A stretch of DNA of 64,000 nt from Micromonospora sp. WMMD1082 (lineage in GTDB: Bacteria; Actinomycetota; Actinomycetes; Mycobacteriales; Micromonosporaceae), in contig NZ_JARUBM010000002.1 of assembly GCF_029626175.1 (NCBI RefSeq), positions 7,234,501 to 7,298,500 on the forward strand, read 5' to 3'. Made by a program: the position numbers and the translations under genes. Under the pieces are notes generated by a model that saw only the letters and a list, made by a program, of their open reading frames with translations, did not search any database and was not told the DNA's origin. Below are positions 39,731 to 48,907 of this stretch, one piece after another (position 1 is the first letter of the stretch; each line of letters starts with the position of its first letter).

Positions 39731-40624
39731 TCAGGACGGCACGGCCCGCCGGCCGGGGACACCGAGCAGGTCGGCCAGCCGCTCCGCGTCGTGTTGGGCC
39801 TGGCCGCCGCAGCAGTTGTTGAACAGCACGTGCAGCTCGTCGGCCTGCCCGGCGAGGTCGACCAGCAGCTCGGACCAGCGGCGCAGTTCCTCGGCACCGT
39901 AGGCGTAGCGGAACCGTTCCTCCTTGTCGCCGCCGGTCCACGCGCTGCTGTGGCCGTGGAACCGGATCATCGCCAGGTCGGCGGTGGCGACCGGGATCGG
40001 CGGTACCGAGTCCGGGTGCCCCTGCGGCATGTCCACGCAGCAGAAGGTCAGCTCCTGCTCGCGCAGGAAGGCCAGCGTCTCCAGCGCCGCCGTACCGTCG
40101 AACCAGGAGGCGTGCCGCAGCTCGACGGCGACCCGCCACGGCCGGCAGCGGGACGCCAGTTCCGCGATCCGTCGTCGGGCGGCCTCGCCGCGGGCCAGCC
40201 ACGGCGGGAACTGCAACAGCACCGCGCCGAGCCGGTTGGCCGCCGCGATCGGCGCCAGCGCCGCCCGGAAGCGGCTCCACAGCTCGTCGTACGCCGCCGG
40301 CGGCAGGTCCCGCCGGCGGATCCGCGCCGGCCCGCCGGCCGGACGGAGGTCGGCGGGCAGGGTGGCGACGGGGGTGGGGTGGCCGGTGAAGAGGCTGAAC
40401 GCCTTGACGTTGACGGTGAACCCGTCGGGGGTGGCGTCCACCCAGCCCTGCGCCGTCTCCGGCGCCGGCACCGCGTAGTACGACGTGTCCACCTCGACCA
40501 GCCCGAACCGGTCGGCGTAGTAGCCCAGCCGCCCGGCGGGGGTGTTCACCTCTCGCGGGTACCAGCCGGAGCGCAGCAGCGTCCGGTCGGCCCAGGAGGA
40601 CGTGCCCACCTTGATGACACCCAT
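39731..40624 (-). CDS. DUF72 (YecE-like) protein
   Basis: 297 residues from the ATG at 40624. IKVGTSSWADRTLL at the N-terminus, then YYADRFGLVEVDTSYY, FTVNVKAFSLFTGH, LGAVLLQFPPWL, RVAVELRHASWF and MIRFHGHSSAWTG are the conserved blocks of DUF72, a TIM-barrel-like family of unknown function. LHVLFNNCCGGQAQHDA closes the fold. The longer open frame to 40762 has an arginine- and proline-rich start and is not preferred. The divergent gene is an alcohol dehydrogenase. Confidence 0.88.
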   Translation of the reverse strand: MGVIKVGTSSWADRTLLRSGWYPREVNTPAGRLGYYADRFGLVEVDTSYYAVPAPETAQGWVDATPDGFTVNVKAFSLFTGHPTPVATLPADLRPAGGPARIRRRDLPPAAYDELWSRFRAALAPIAAANRLGAVLLQFPPWLARGEAARRRIAELASRCRPWRVAVELRHASWFDGTAALETLAFLREQELTFCCVDMPQGHPDSVPPIPVATADLAMIRFHGHSSAWTGGDKEERFRYAYGAEELRRWSELLVDLAGQADELHVLFNNCCGGQAQHDAERLADLLGVPGRRAVPS

Positions 40625-40752
40625 GTAGTTCAGTGGACCGCCGCGCGGGCGAATCGGCAACCGGTGGGCGGTCCCGGTCGCCGGTCGGGTGGTTTGGCCG
40701 GCCGTCGACCGGGGAGGCCGTGCGGCAGCGTCACCGACGTCGGGAGGCAAGG

Positions 40753-41799
40753 ATGCGCGCACTGCGGCTGCCCGCCTGGAAGACCGAACCGGAGCTGGTC
40801 GAGGTCGACCAGCCGACGCCCGGACCGGGCCAGGTGGTGGTGCGGATCGGGGCCGCCGGAGCCTGCCACTCCGACCTGCATCTGATGCACGACTTCGAGG
40901 CGGGCACCCTGCCGTGGAACCCGCCGTTCACGCTCGGTCACGAGAACGCGGGCTGGGTGCACGCTCTCGGTGCCGGGGTGACCGGCCTGGAGGTGGGTCA
41001 GCCCGTCGCCGTCTACGGCCCCTGGGGTTGCGGCAGTTGCGCCCGCTGCCGAGTCGGTGCCGACAACTACTGCGAGAACCCGGCCGCCGCGCCGGTGCCC
41101 GGCGGCGGTGGTGGCCTCGGCCTCGACGGCGGAATGGCCGAGTACGAGTTGGTGCCGGACGCCCGGCACGTGCTGCCGCTACCCGAGGGTCTGGACCCGG
41201 TCGACGCGGCGCCGCTGACCGACGCGGGGCTGACCCCGTACCACGCGATCCGCCGGTCCTGGCCCAAGCTGCCGCCCGGCAGCACCGCGGTCGTGATCGG
41301 CGTCGGTGGGCTCGGGCACGTCGGCGTGCAGATCCTCAAGGCCACCACCGCGGCCCGGATCATCGCGGTGGACACCCGGGACGAGGCGTTGCGGCTCGCC
41401 GAGGAGTGCGGCGCCGACCTGACGCTGCGCTCCGGCGAGGGCACCGCCGAGGAGATCCGGACGGCCACCGGCGGCCGGGGCGCCGACGTGGTGCTCGACT
41501 TCGTCAGCGCCGACGCCACGCTGAAGACCGGCGTGGCCGCCGCGCGGACCGTGGGTGACCTGACCATCGTGGGTCTCGGCGGTGGCTCGCTGTCGGTCGG
41601 TTTCTTCACCGTGCCGCACGAGGTCAGCATCCAGACCACGTACTGGGGCAGCCGCCCGGAGCTGATCGAGGTGCTCGACCTCGGTGCGCGCGGCCTGGTC
41701 CGGCCGAAGACGACCACGTTCAGCCTGGACGACGCGATGGACGCGTACCGCATGATGCGGGACGGCACGCTGGACGGCCGGGCTGTCGTCGTACCGTAG
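40753..41799 (+). CDS. Zinc-dependent alcohol dehydrogenase (MDR family)
   Basis: 348 residues. GAAGACHSDLHLM and FTLGHENAGWV provide the catalytic zinc ligands (Cys and the His-Glu). GCGSCARCRVGADNYC is the four-cysteine structural zinc site. VVIGVGGLGHVGVQILKA is the Rossmann NAD(P)-binding motif. It resembles NAD-dependent ADH of the AdhP/Rdh type, oxidising primary or secondary alcohols or reducing aldehydes. GGAGGCAAGG is a good ribosome site before the ATG. It is followed ten bases later by the 2H phosphoesterase gene, with which it may be co-transcribed. Confidence 0.9.
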   Translation: MRALRLPAWKTEPELVEVDQPTPGPGQVVVRIGAAGACHSDLHLMHDFEAGTLPWNPPFTLGHENAGWVHALGAGVTGLEVGQPVAVYGPWGCGSCARCRVGADNYCENPAAAPVPGGGGGLGLDGGMAEYELVPDARHVLPLPEGLDPVDAAPLTDAGLTPYHAIRRSWPKLPPGSTAVVIGVGGLGHVGVQILKATTAARIIAVDTRDEALRLAEECGADLTLRSGEGTAEEIRTATGGRGADVVLDFVSADATLKTGVAAARTVGDLTIVGLGGGSLSVGFFTVPHEVSIQTTYWGSRPELIEVLDLGARGLVRPKTTTFSLDDAMDAYRMMRDGTLDGRAVVVP

Positions 41800-41808
41800 A
41801 TTGATCAT

Positions 41809-42324
41809 GTGGTCGCCGCGCTGGAGCTGTACCTGGACACCGTCGCCACCCGACGCATCCGGGTGCTCTGGGACGCCCTGGAGGCCGAGGGGGTGCAGAG
41901 CATGCGCTCCCTGCTGGCGCAGCGGCACCGGCCGCACGTCTCGCTCGCGGTCGCGCCGCGCTTCGACCCCGAGCAGGTCACGGCGGCGCTGGCCGGCACC
42001 AGGGTGGCGGTGCCGCTGCGGCTGTCGTTCCAGCACGCCGGCCAGTTCGTCGGCCGGGTGCTCTGGCTGGGCCCGGTCCCCACGACGGAGCTGCTCGATC
42101 ACCACCGGCGGGTGTACGACCGGCTCACCTCGGGCGGCGTCCCGCTGGTCGAGCACTACCGGCCGGGCCGGTGGGTGCCGCACTGCACGCTGTCGATGCG
42201 GGTGCCGAACGCGCTGATGGCCACCGCCATACGCCGCTGCCTCGAAGTGCTCCCCCTGGAAGCCACCGTCGTCGCCGCCGCCCTCACCGACCACGCCCGC
42301 AACATCTCCCACCCCCTCCCCTAA
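41809..42324 (+). CDS. 2H phosphoesterase (2'-5' RNA ligase-like)
   Basis: 171 residues from GTG 41809. Two HxT/S motifs, RPHVSLAV and VPHCTLSM, spaced about 80 residues apart, define the 2H phosphoesterase superfamily to which bacterial 2'-5' RNA ligases (LigT/ThpR) belong. FVGRVLWLGPVPTTELLDHHRRVY matches the intervening fold. Possible roles are cyclic-phosphate hydrolysis or RNA end processing; the native substrate is unclear. The IS4-family element is inserted just after its stop codon, leaving the reading frame intact. Confidence 0.85.
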   Translation: MVAALELYLDTVATRRIRVLWDALEAEGVQSMRSLLAQRHRPHVSLAVAPRFDPEQVTAALAGTRVAVPLRLSFQHAGQFVGRVLWLGPVPTTELLDHHRRVYDRLTSGGVPLVEHYRPGRWVPHCTLSMRVPNALMATAIRRCLEVLPLEATVVAAALTDHARNISHPLP

Positions 42325-42327
42325 CCC
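42318..42327. repeat. Left target-site duplication of the IS
   Basis: CCCCTAACCC directly before the left inverted repeat. The same ten bases recur at 43825-43834 directly after the right repeat. Confidence 0.8.
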
Positions 42328-43824
42328 CAATGCCGCTCAGTTAGGGTTCTGGGCCGGTCGTCAACCCTGCTGTGGCGAGGATGTTGATGTTGATCGTGGC
42401 TTGGTAGTTGGTGCGGTCGATGGTGCCTTTGGCGCGGTGTTTGGAGATTGCTCGTTTGACCACGTGAGGGCTGACTCGGGTGCGGCGTGGGGGCAGTGGG
42501 TCGGCCAGGACTGCGCGGCCGATGGCGCCGACGAGGTCGATGGTGGTCTCGGCGATGACACCTGCGGCGTGGATGATCTGGTCGCGGGCGGCGTGCAGCG
42601 CGATGGTGAAGCTGGCCCGGTCGGGGCTGGTCGTGGGTTGGCTGGCGGTGGCGTCAGCCATCGCCAGCCGGACCGCCTGGTAGGCGGCCAGTAGGGCGTA
42701 GACCTCCTGGTTTACCCCGTTCGGGGTCCGTGCCCGCAGGACCCGTCCGCCCAGCAGGGTGGACTTCAGCTCCAGGTACGCCGTCTCGATCTCCCAGCGT
42801 TGGTGGTAGAGGGTGACCAGATCCAGGGCGGGGAAGCGGCGCTGGTCGGTGAGGGTGGTGATCAACCGGTACCGGCCGACGTGGCGTTTACCGTTCATGC
42901 TCACGACGATCTCGGCGTCAACGACCCGGACCGTCATCGCGCCGATGACAGACAGCCAGGACCCGTCGCGATGGCGGCGGATGACGGGCAGCCGCCGGTC
43001 GTCCTTGTCGCGGATGAGCAGGTCAGCGCCGGTGCCGGCGAACTGTTCGATCATCTGACGGGCGGCGAACCCACGATCGGCCAGCAGCAGCATTCCTGGG
43101 CGCAGGCAGCTCAGCAGCCGGCCGGCGCAGCCCAGTTCACCGATGCTGATCGGCGCGAACACGGCGTCGATGACAGCGCGAGTGCCGCACGCCACGACGG
43201 CGACCAGCCGCAGCATCGGATACCCCGACCCACCGTGGCTGCCCGCCTGACGCGGATAGACCCTCAAGTTCGCCGTAGTGTCGGGCACGAACATGCTGGT
43301 GCCGTCGATCGCGCACACCAGCAGACCCCGCCACCGGGCGGCCCCCGCCGGCGGACCCGACAGCAGCCGGAACAACGCCACCAGAGGCTTGTCCCCGACC
43401 CGCCGGCGAGCCTGCGACAGCGCCGAGGACGTCGGCAGCGCCACTGTCAACCCGTCCAGCCCGGCAACCAACCGAGCCCACACCTGCCGGTAACCGACCT
43501 CAGCGAACAACCCCGCCGCGAGCAGCAGATACACCACCACCCGCGACGGCAGATCCCGCACCCGCGACTGCACACCACCGGCCTCGGCCAGCACCGCATC
43601 GACCATCTCGAACGGCACCTGCTGCGTCAACTCACCCAGATGACCCGGCGCGAACCGCCCCGCAGCCACCGTGATCGTGGACGTGATGGCAGACTGTTCC
43701 AACGGCGGGGCTCCCGGTCCAGAGGCTGTCTTGGAGTGACAAACCTCTATACCGAGACCCCGCCGTCCTCGTCTACCACCACACCCCTTGACACACGCCC
43801 CGCCCCCTTAACTGAGCGGCATTG
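42328..43824. mobile_element. Complete IS4-family insertion sequence (~1.5 kb)
   Basis: The element is bounded by CAATGCCGCTCAGTTA (42328-42343) and its exact reverse complement (43809-43824). It carries one transposase gene on the minus strand whose stop codon lies inside the left repeat. Exact 10-bp direct repeats flank it, in line with the 9-12-bp duplications of IS4 elements. All parts look intact, so the insertion may be recent and able to move. It sits between two convergent genes and breaks neither. Confidence 0.9.
42341..43702 (-). CDS. IS4-family DDE transposase
   Basis: 453 residues, full length. The N-terminal ~110 residues (APGHLGELTQQVPFEMVDAVL) are the Nterm_IS4 domain. AIDGTSMFVPDT holds the first catalytic Asp and MLLLADRGFAARQMIEQF the second. 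YHQRWEIETAYLELK gives the Y-x2-R-x3-E-x6-K signature with the catalytic Glu. The C-terminal part includes RVSPHVVKRAISKHRAKG, which is basic. No frameshift is apparent. The gene nearly fills the element. Confidence 0.93.
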   Translation of the reverse strand: MEQSAITSTITVAAGRFAPGHLGELTQQVPFEMVDAVLAEAGGVQSRVRDLPSRVVVYLLLAAGLFAEVGYRQVWARLVAGLDGLTVALPTSSALSQARRRVGDKPLVALFRLLSGPPAGAARWRGLLVCAIDGTSMFVPDTTANLRVYPRQAGSHGGSGYPMLRLVAVVACGTRAVIDAVFAPISIGELGCAGRLLSCLRPGMLLLADRGFAARQMIEQFAGTGADLLIRDKDDRRLPVIRRHRDGSWLSVIGAMTVRVVDAEIVVSMNGKRHVGRYRLITTLTDQRRFPALDLVTLYHQRWEIETAYLELKSTLLGGRVLRARTPNGVNQEVYALLAAYQAVRLAMADATASQPTTSPDRASFTIALHAARDQIIHAAGVIAETTIDLVGAIGRAVLADPLPPRRTRVSPHVVKRAISKHRAKGTIDRTNYQATININILATAGLTTGPEP

Positions 43825-43834
43825 CCCCTAACCC
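43825..43834. repeat. Right target-site duplication of the IS
   Basis: CCCCTAACCC, identical to 42318-42327, directly follows the right inverted repeat. Confidence 0.8.
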
Positions 43835-43872
43835 CCACCCTCCCCTCCCCAACCCCACCTCCCTCTCCTCGC

Positions 43873-43942
43873 CGATCTTGCACTTCTGGTCGCCGATAAG
43901 TGCCTTTCTACGGCTTTTGCGGGGACCAGAACTGCAAGATCG
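43873..43942. terminator. Near-perfect 19-bp palindrome at convergent junction
   Basis: CGATCTTGCACTTCTGGTC (43873-43891) pairs with GACCAGAACTGCAAGATCG (43924-43942) with one mismatch and a 32-base loop. It originally lay between the 2H phosphoesterase and the siderophore-interacting protein genes, before the IS inserted. It is a likely bidirectional terminator and possibly a dispersed repeat. Confidence 0.65.
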
Positions 43943-43976
43943 CGGGGTTGGGGGTTGGGGGTTGGGGTTGGGGGTG

Positions 43977-44912
43977 TTAGGAGGGGGCGGGGCGGCCGTG
44001 GCGCCAGTAGCCCATGAAGGCGACGGCGCGACGGTCCAGGCCACGCTCGGCGACCAGGTGCCGGCGCAGGGTACGGATGACACCCGCCTCCCCGGCCAGC
44101 CAGGCGTAGAGCGGGGCGGTCGGCGGCGCGTCGGGCACCTCCCAGAGGATCTCGTTGTCCACGTCCACGTCGTCGACCTGCGCTGCCGCCGACCCGGCCT
44201 CCGTCGGTGACTCCGCCGGTGCGGCCTCCACGCTGGCCAGCAGCTCGGCCGCCGTGGCGGCGACGGCGGCGACCAGCCGGCTGCCGTGCGCGCCAGCGTC
44301 CCGGGGCAACCAGGTCACCTCGACGCCGGGCGGTGTGACCAGCGGCAGCGCGTCCTCGGCCTCGGGCACCTCCAGCAGCACCCGGCCGCGCGCGTCGAGC
44401 GGCAGCCGCTCGCAGATGCCGGCGATCGCGGGCACCGCCGTCTCGTCCCCGGCCAGCAGCAGGCACCCGGTCGACGGGGGCCGGAACTCGATCCCACCGT
44501 GGTCGCCGTGGTACCCCGCGTCCGGTCCCATGATGGCGATCTCGTCGCCCGGGCGGGCCCGCCGCGCCCACCGGGACGCCGGCCCACCGTCGCCGTGCAG
44601 CACCAGGTCGACGTCCACCTCACTGAGCTGCTGCCGGACCGCGCGCACGGTGTAGGTCCGGATCGGGTTGCGCTGGTGGTCGGGCAGCGCCCGCCACTGC
44701 GCGTACCAGTCCGGCCCCTGCGGCAGGTCCACCCCGCTCCGGTCGGGCAGCGGCAGCGCCAGCTTGATCCGCTGGTCGTAGCCGTTGTCGGCGAAGCGGT
44801 CCAGATCCGCGCCGGTGAAGGTGACCCGGACGAAGGACGGGCTGAGCTGACGTACCGCGCGGACCTCGACGGCGAAGAACCGCCACGGCGCGACGGGCAG
44901 AGTGTTGGTCAT
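43977..44912 (-). CDS. Siderophore-interacting protein (FAD/NADPH ferric reductase)
   Basis: 311 residues from the ATG at 44912. VRAVRQLSPSFVRVTFTGADLDRF starts the FAD-binding 9 domain, with IRTYTVRAVRQQLSEVDVDLVLHG for flavin binding. GPASRWARRARPGDEIAIMGPDAG continues it, and LLLAGDETAVPAIAGICERL and AWLAGEAGVIRTLRRHLV belong to the SIP domain. VAFMGYWRHG at the end is typical. It reduces ferric siderophores in the cytosol after uptake to release iron. It is the last gene of the four-gene minus-strand operon below the DtxR-like box, 29 bp after the permease gene. Confidence 0.92.
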   Translation of the reverse strand: MTNTLPVAPWRFFAVEVRAVRQLSPSFVRVTFTGADLDRFADNGYDQRIKLALPLPDRSGVDLPQGPDWYAQWRALPDHQRNPIRTYTVRAVRQQLSEVDVDLVLHGDGGPASRWARRARPGDEIAIMGPDAGYHGDHGGIEFRPPSTGCLLLAGDETAVPAIAGICERLPLDARGRVLLEVPEAEDALPLVTPPGVEVTWLPRDAGAHGSRLVAAVAATAAELLASVEAAPAESPTEAGSAAAQVDDVDVDNEILWEVPDAPPTAPLYAWLAGEAGVIRTLRRHLVAERGLDRRAVAFMGYWRHGRPAPS

Positions 44913-44941
44913 GGTGCCTCTCCGTGTGCGGGTCGGGGTGC

Positions 44942-47050
44942 TTACCGGGTGTGCGACGCCGCGGCGCGTGACCGCCACAGCAGCCAGACGAAGTAGGGCG
45001 TTCCGATCATGGCGGTGACCAGGCCGGCAGGGATCTGGGCCGGGGCGATCACGGTGCGGCCCAGGCTGTCGGCGAGGCTGACCAGGGCCGCGCCGAGCAG
45101 CGCGGCGACCGGGAACACCCGGGAGTGCCGGCCGCCGACGAGGGCACGGGCGGCGTGCGGGGCGACCAGGCCGACGAAGCCGATCACACCGACGGCGGAT
45201 ACCGCGGTCGAGGTGAGCAGCGCCGCCGCGCCGAGCGCGACCAGCCGGGTGCGCTCCAGCCGGACACCGAGCACGCGCGGGGTGTCGTCGTCGAGCGTCA
45301 TCAGGTCCAGCTCGCGCCGGGCGGCCACCACCGCCGGGGTGAGCACGAGCAGGGCGATCGCCACCGGCAGCACCTGGGTGGCCGTCCGGCCGTAGGTGGA
45401 GCCGGAGAGCCAGGTGAGGGCCTTGCCGGTGTTCCACGGGTCGAAGGCGACGATCATGAAGGTGATCATTGCCATGCCGCCCTGCCAGGCGCCGAACCCG
45501 ATCAGGACCAGCCGGTCGGAGCTGAGCCCACCGCGCCACGCCGCGCCGTAGACCAGACCGAAGGCCAGCATCGCGCCGAGCCCGGCCACGCCGGAGACGG
45601 CCCAGACCCCGGCCAGCGGCACGAAGGTGAGCAGCGAGACGGCGCCCAGCCCGGCACCTGCGGTGATGCCGAGGATGCCGGGCTCGGCCAGCGGGTTGCG
45701 GCAGACCGCCTGCACGGTGGTGCCGGCCACCGCCAGGGCCGCGCCCGCCAGCATCGCCGCGGCGACGCGCGGCCACCGCTGGTCCAGCACGAAGGTGTAC
45801 GCGGGCCCGGTCGTTCCGTTGATCCAGTTGACGATGTCGCCGAGCAGCAGCCAGGTGTCCCCGGCGAGCATGCCGAGCAGCACCGCCGCGGCGGTGACCG
45901 TGGCGGCGACGGCGACGACCATGCGGTGGAAGCCCGCCGAGCGGACGGCCGCGTGGCCGCCGGGCGGGCGGCGGGTGGGGCCGGCGTCGCGGTGCCGGCG
46001 GGCCAGCCAGATCAGGATCGCCGCGCCGAGCAGGGTGGTGACCACGCCGGTGGGGATGTCGACGCCGGCCTGTCCGCCCATCAGGGCCCGCAGCAGCACG
46101 TCGGAGCCGAGGACGATGATCACCCCGGCGATGCCGGAGAGCGGCAGCAGGATCCGGTGCCGGTGCACCCCGGGCACCAGCGGGCCGAGCAGCCGGACGA
46201 TCACCGGCGCGCAGAGACCGACGAAGCCGACCGGGCCGGTGAGGGTGACCGCCGCGGCGGAGAGCAGCACGGCGAGCACGGTGACGATCAGCCGGGTACG
46301 CCGTACGTCGATGCCGAGCACGGTGGCGGTGTCGTCGCCGAGGGCGAGGATGTCGAGGCGGTGACCGAGCAGCAGCAACGCCGCGATGGCCGCCCCGATC
46401 ACGGGGGCGAGCTGGGTGAGCGCGTTGAGGTCGCTCTGCACCAGGGAACCGCTGCCCCAGGCGAACAGGCCGATGGTGGCCTGCTCGAAGAGCAGGAGCA
46501 GCAGGGTGGTCACCGAGGCGAGCGCCAGCGCGGTGGCCGAGCCGGCGAGGATCAGCCGGGTGGTGCCGGCCTGCCCGCCGGCCGACATCGCCATCACCAG
46601 GCCGGCGGCGGCGAGCCCGCCGCAGAAGGCCAGGCCACCGGCGGGCAGCGCGGGCAGCGCGATGCCGAACGCGGCCACCGAGACGATGGCCAGGTGCGCG
46701 CCGGCGTTGACGGCGAGGGTGTCCGGCGAGGCGAGCGGGTTACGGGCGATCGACTGCAACGCCGCACCGGCGAAGCCGAGGGCGACGCCGATGGTCAAAC
46801 CGGCGAGCAGTCGCGGCAGCCGGGAGGCGATCAGCACCCGGGCGGTCTCGTCGTCGCCGCCGCTCAGCAGGCGGAGCAGGTCGAGCGCACCGACGGAGGA
46901 GGTGCCCTGGGTGAGGTGCACCGCCACGACCACCAGCAGCAGCGCGGTGGCGGCGGCGAACGCACCGACGACGCGGGGCGCGGAGAGGCGCCCGGCCGGA
47001 GCCGGCTGGACGGCCGACTCCGGACGCGGGGGCGCGGACAGCGTGGTCAC
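44942..47050 (-). CDS. Iron-siderophore ABC permease, two fused FecCD domains
   Basis: 702 residues, about twice the usual FecCD length, made of two tandem FecCD domains. The first half contains LRLLSGGDDETARVLIASRLPRLLAGL and ARNPLASPDTL. The second half repeats the pattern with VLDQRWPRVAAAMLAGAALAVAG and CRNPLAEPGILGITAGAGLG. Each half should hold about ten helices and the loop that contacts the ATPase. Fusion is known for FhuB-like proteins, where the polypeptide replaces two separate permeases. It overlaps the binding-protein gene by four bases. Confidence 0.92.
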   Translation of the reverse strand: MTTLSAPPRPESAVQPAPAGRLSAPRVVGAFAAATALLLVVVAVHLTQGTSSVGALDLLRLLSGGDDETARVLIASRLPRLLAGLTIGVALGFAGAALQSIARNPLASPDTLAVNAGAHLAIVSVAAFGIALPALPAGGLAFCGGLAAAGLVMAMSAGGQAGTTRLILAGSATALALASVTTLLLLLFEQATIGLFAWGSGSLVQSDLNALTQLAPVIGAAIAALLLLGHRLDILALGDDTATVLGIDVRRTRLIVTVLAVLLSAAAVTLTGPVGFVGLCAPVIVRLLGPLVPGVHRHRILLPLSGIAGVIIVLGSDVLLRALMGGQAGVDIPTGVVTTLLGAAILIWLARRHRDAGPTRRPPGGHAAVRSAGFHRMVVAVAATVTAAAVLLGMLAGDTWLLLGDIVNWINGTTGPAYTFVLDQRWPRVAAAMLAGAALAVAGTTVQAVCRNPLAEPGILGITAGAGLGAVSLLTFVPLAGVWAVSGVAGLGAMLAFGLVYGAAWRGGLSSDRLVLIGFGAWQGGMAMITFMIVAFDPWNTGKALTWLSGSTYGRTATQVLPVAIALLVLTPAVVAARRELDLMTLDDDTPRVLGVRLERTRLVALGAAALLTSTAVSAVGVIGFVGLVAPHAARALVGGRHSRVFPVAALLGAALVSLADSLGRTVIAPAQIPAGLVTAMIGTPYFVWLLWRSRAAASHTR

Positions 47051-48030
47051 ACCGCGTAGGTGTTGACGAACTGGTCGATGTACTGCTTACCGGAGAGCGT
47101 CCCGCCGAAGGTCCAGATGCCGTCGGGCATCCGGTGCAGATTGCCCTGCTTGACGAAGGGCAGCGACGTCCAGATCGCGTTGCCGGCGAGGCCGTCGGCG
47201 AAGACGTCGGTGCCGTCCGAGGCGTTGTAGAAGAAGTGCAGGTCCGGGCTCTTGAGGACGGTCAGGCCCTCGACGTCGGTCTGGCCCAGGCCCCACGCCT
47301 CGTCGGTCTTGCCCTCCCAGGCGTTGGTCAGGCCGAGCGCGATGCCGATCTGGGAGACCAGGGCGCCCTGGCCGAACATCCGGATGCTGACCGTGCTGCC
47401 CTCCTTCCAGCCGTCGGCGATGACGAACGGCTTGCCGGCCGCGCCCGCGTCGGCGATCTTCTTCTTGCCGTCGGCGATCGCGGCGTCGAAGTCGGCGAGC
47501 AGCTTCTCCGCCTCGGCCGTCTTGCCGACCGCCGTGGCGATCATGTTCAGGTCGGTACGCAACCGGCCGAGGTTGTCCGAGGCGTCGGTGCCCTTGGCGA
47601 CGAGGACCGGGACGTACTTCTCCAACTGGCTGATCACGTTGGCGCCGCGGTCGTCCTCCATGATCACGAGGTCGGGCTGCAGCGCGACGATCGAGTCGAT
47701 GCTCGGCTCGCCCCGCGTGCCGACGTCCTTGACGTCCGCGTCGAGCTTGGCGGCGCTCACCCAGGTGGCGTACCCCTTGGGATCGGCGACACCGACCGGC
47801 ATGACGCCGAGGCTGACGAGCATCTCGACCTCGCCCCACTCCAGGCCGACGACCTTGGTGGCGGGGGCGTCGAGCTTGATCTCCTTGCCCCGGCTGTCGG
47901 TGACGGTGACCGGTCCGCCGGCGGCGGGGGCGGAGGCGGCGGGCTCGGTCGGGTTCTCGGTGCTGCCGCAGGCGGCCAGCAGCACCGCGGTGGCGGCGGC
48001 CACCAGGGCGGTTACTCGGGTACGGGACAT
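47047..48030 (-). CDS. Siderophore-binding lipoprotein of ABC importer
   Basis: 327 residues. The lipobox LLAAC ends the signal peptide near residue 21, so it should be anchored on the outer face of the membrane. The mature protein has the two-lobed FepB/FhuD type III binding fold: EVEMLVSLGVMPVGVADP, PSIDSIVALQPDLVIMED and NLNMIATAVGKTAEAEKLLADFDA. It delivers a ferric siderophore to the fused permease. The ligand is not identifiable, but xenosiderophore uptake is possible, as no siderophore synthesis gene is nearby. Confidence 0.92.
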   Translation of the reverse strand: MSRTRVTALVAAATAVLLAACGSTENPTEPAASAPAAGGPVTVTDSRGKEIKLDAPATKVVGLEWGEVEMLVSLGVMPVGVADPKGYATWVSAAKLDADVKDVGTRGEPSIDSIVALQPDLVIMEDDRGANVISQLEKYVPVLVAKGTDASDNLGRLRTDLNMIATAVGKTAEAEKLLADFDAAIADGKKKIADAGAAGKPFVIADGWKEGSTVSIRMFGQGALVSQIGIALGLTNAWEGKTDEAWGLGQTDVEGLTVLKSPDLHFFYNASDGTDVFADGLAGNAIWTSLPFVKQGNLHRMPDGIWTFGGTLSGKQYIDQFVNTYAV

Positions 48031-48069
48031 GATGTTCTTTCTCGGGTGGGGTTCGTGACTGGTCTGTGC

Positions 48070-48903
48070 TCAGACCGGGATGCGGGTCAGGTGCCGGCCG
48101 ACAGGGCGGGTGGTCACCAGTCCGCTGAACGAATCGGTGGTGACCTCGATCCGGATCCCGTAGGTCTCGGTCAGGTCGTGCTCGGTGAAGACCTCGGCCG
48201 GGGTGCCGGTGGCGCGGACCCGGCCGCCGTGCAGCAGCACCACCTCGTCGGCCACCGCGGCGGCCTGGTTGAGGTCGTGCAGCACGACGCCGACCGCGAC
48301 GCCGTGGTCGTCGGCGAGGTCGCGCATCAGGTCGAGGATCTCGACCTGATAGCGCAGGTCGAGGAAGGTGGTGGGCTCGTCGAGCAGCAGCACCGGCGTG
48401 TCCTGGGCGAGGCAGGTGGCCAGCCAGACCCGCTGTAGTTCGCCGCCGGACAGTTCGTCCACCGGCCGGTCGGCCATCGCGGTGACCCCGGTGACCTCCA
48501 TCGCGCGGGCGACGGCGGCCGGCCCGCCGGGATCGTCGGCCCGCCACCGGCCCCGGTACGGGTGGCGACCGTAGCCGACCACGTCACGGACGGTGACTCC
48601 GCTGGGGATCGGCCGGCTCTGGGCGAGCAGGGTGACCCGGCGCGCGTACTCCTTGGCGGGCAGGCCGGCCGCCTCGGTCCCGTCGGCGAAGAGCACCGTG
48701 CCGCTGTCGACCGGATGCAGCCGGGCCAGTGCCCGCAGGAGGGTGGACTTGCCGCTGCCGTTCGGCCCGACGAGAGCGGTCACCGCGCCGGGACGCAGGG
48801 CGATCGCGGCCCCGTGCACCACCTGCGTGCCGTGGTAGCCCAAGTGGAGATCGACTCCGCGGAGGCTCTGCTCGGCGCCACTCGACACCAGTCCGCTCGA
48901 CAT
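48070..48903 (-). CDS. Siderophore ABC transporter ATPase
   Basis: 277 residues with all ABC motifs. The Walker A is ALVGPNGSGKSTLLRAL. The Q-loop is in TLLAQSRPIP, the signature is DELSGGELQRVWLA, Walker B and its Glu are PVLLLDEPTTFLDL, and the H-loop is VVLHDLNQA. Length and C-terminus (GTPAEVFTEHDLTETYGI) are those of FecE/FhuC-type ATPases. It is the first gene of the iron-uptake operon, with the DtxR-like box starting four bases before its ATG on the minus strand. Confidence 0.93.
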   Translation of the reverse strand: MSSGLVSSGAEQSLRGVDLHLGYHGTQVVHGAAIALRPGAVTALVGPNGSGKSTLLRALARLHPVDSGTVLFADGTEAAGLPAKEYARRVTLLAQSRPIPSGVTVRDVVGYGRHPYRGRWRADDPGGPAAVARAMEVTGVTAMADRPVDELSGGELQRVWLATCLAQDTPVLLLDEPTTFLDLRYQVEILDLMRDLADDHGVAVGVVLHDLNQAAAVADEVVLLHGGRVRATGTPAEVFTEHDLTETYGIRIEVTTDSFSGLVTTRPVGRHLTRIPV

Positions 48904-48907
48904 GCGG

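Noticed and set aside
43825..43976. Remnant of a second IS or MITE at the palindrome near 43873
   Set aside because: No transposase fragment and no target duplication; a terminator-like repeat explains it.
45125..47059. 644-codon plus-strand frame opposite the FecCD permease
   Set aside because: Antisense shadow; very polar, Gly/Arg/Gln-rich and without domains, while the permease has clear paired FecCD motifs.
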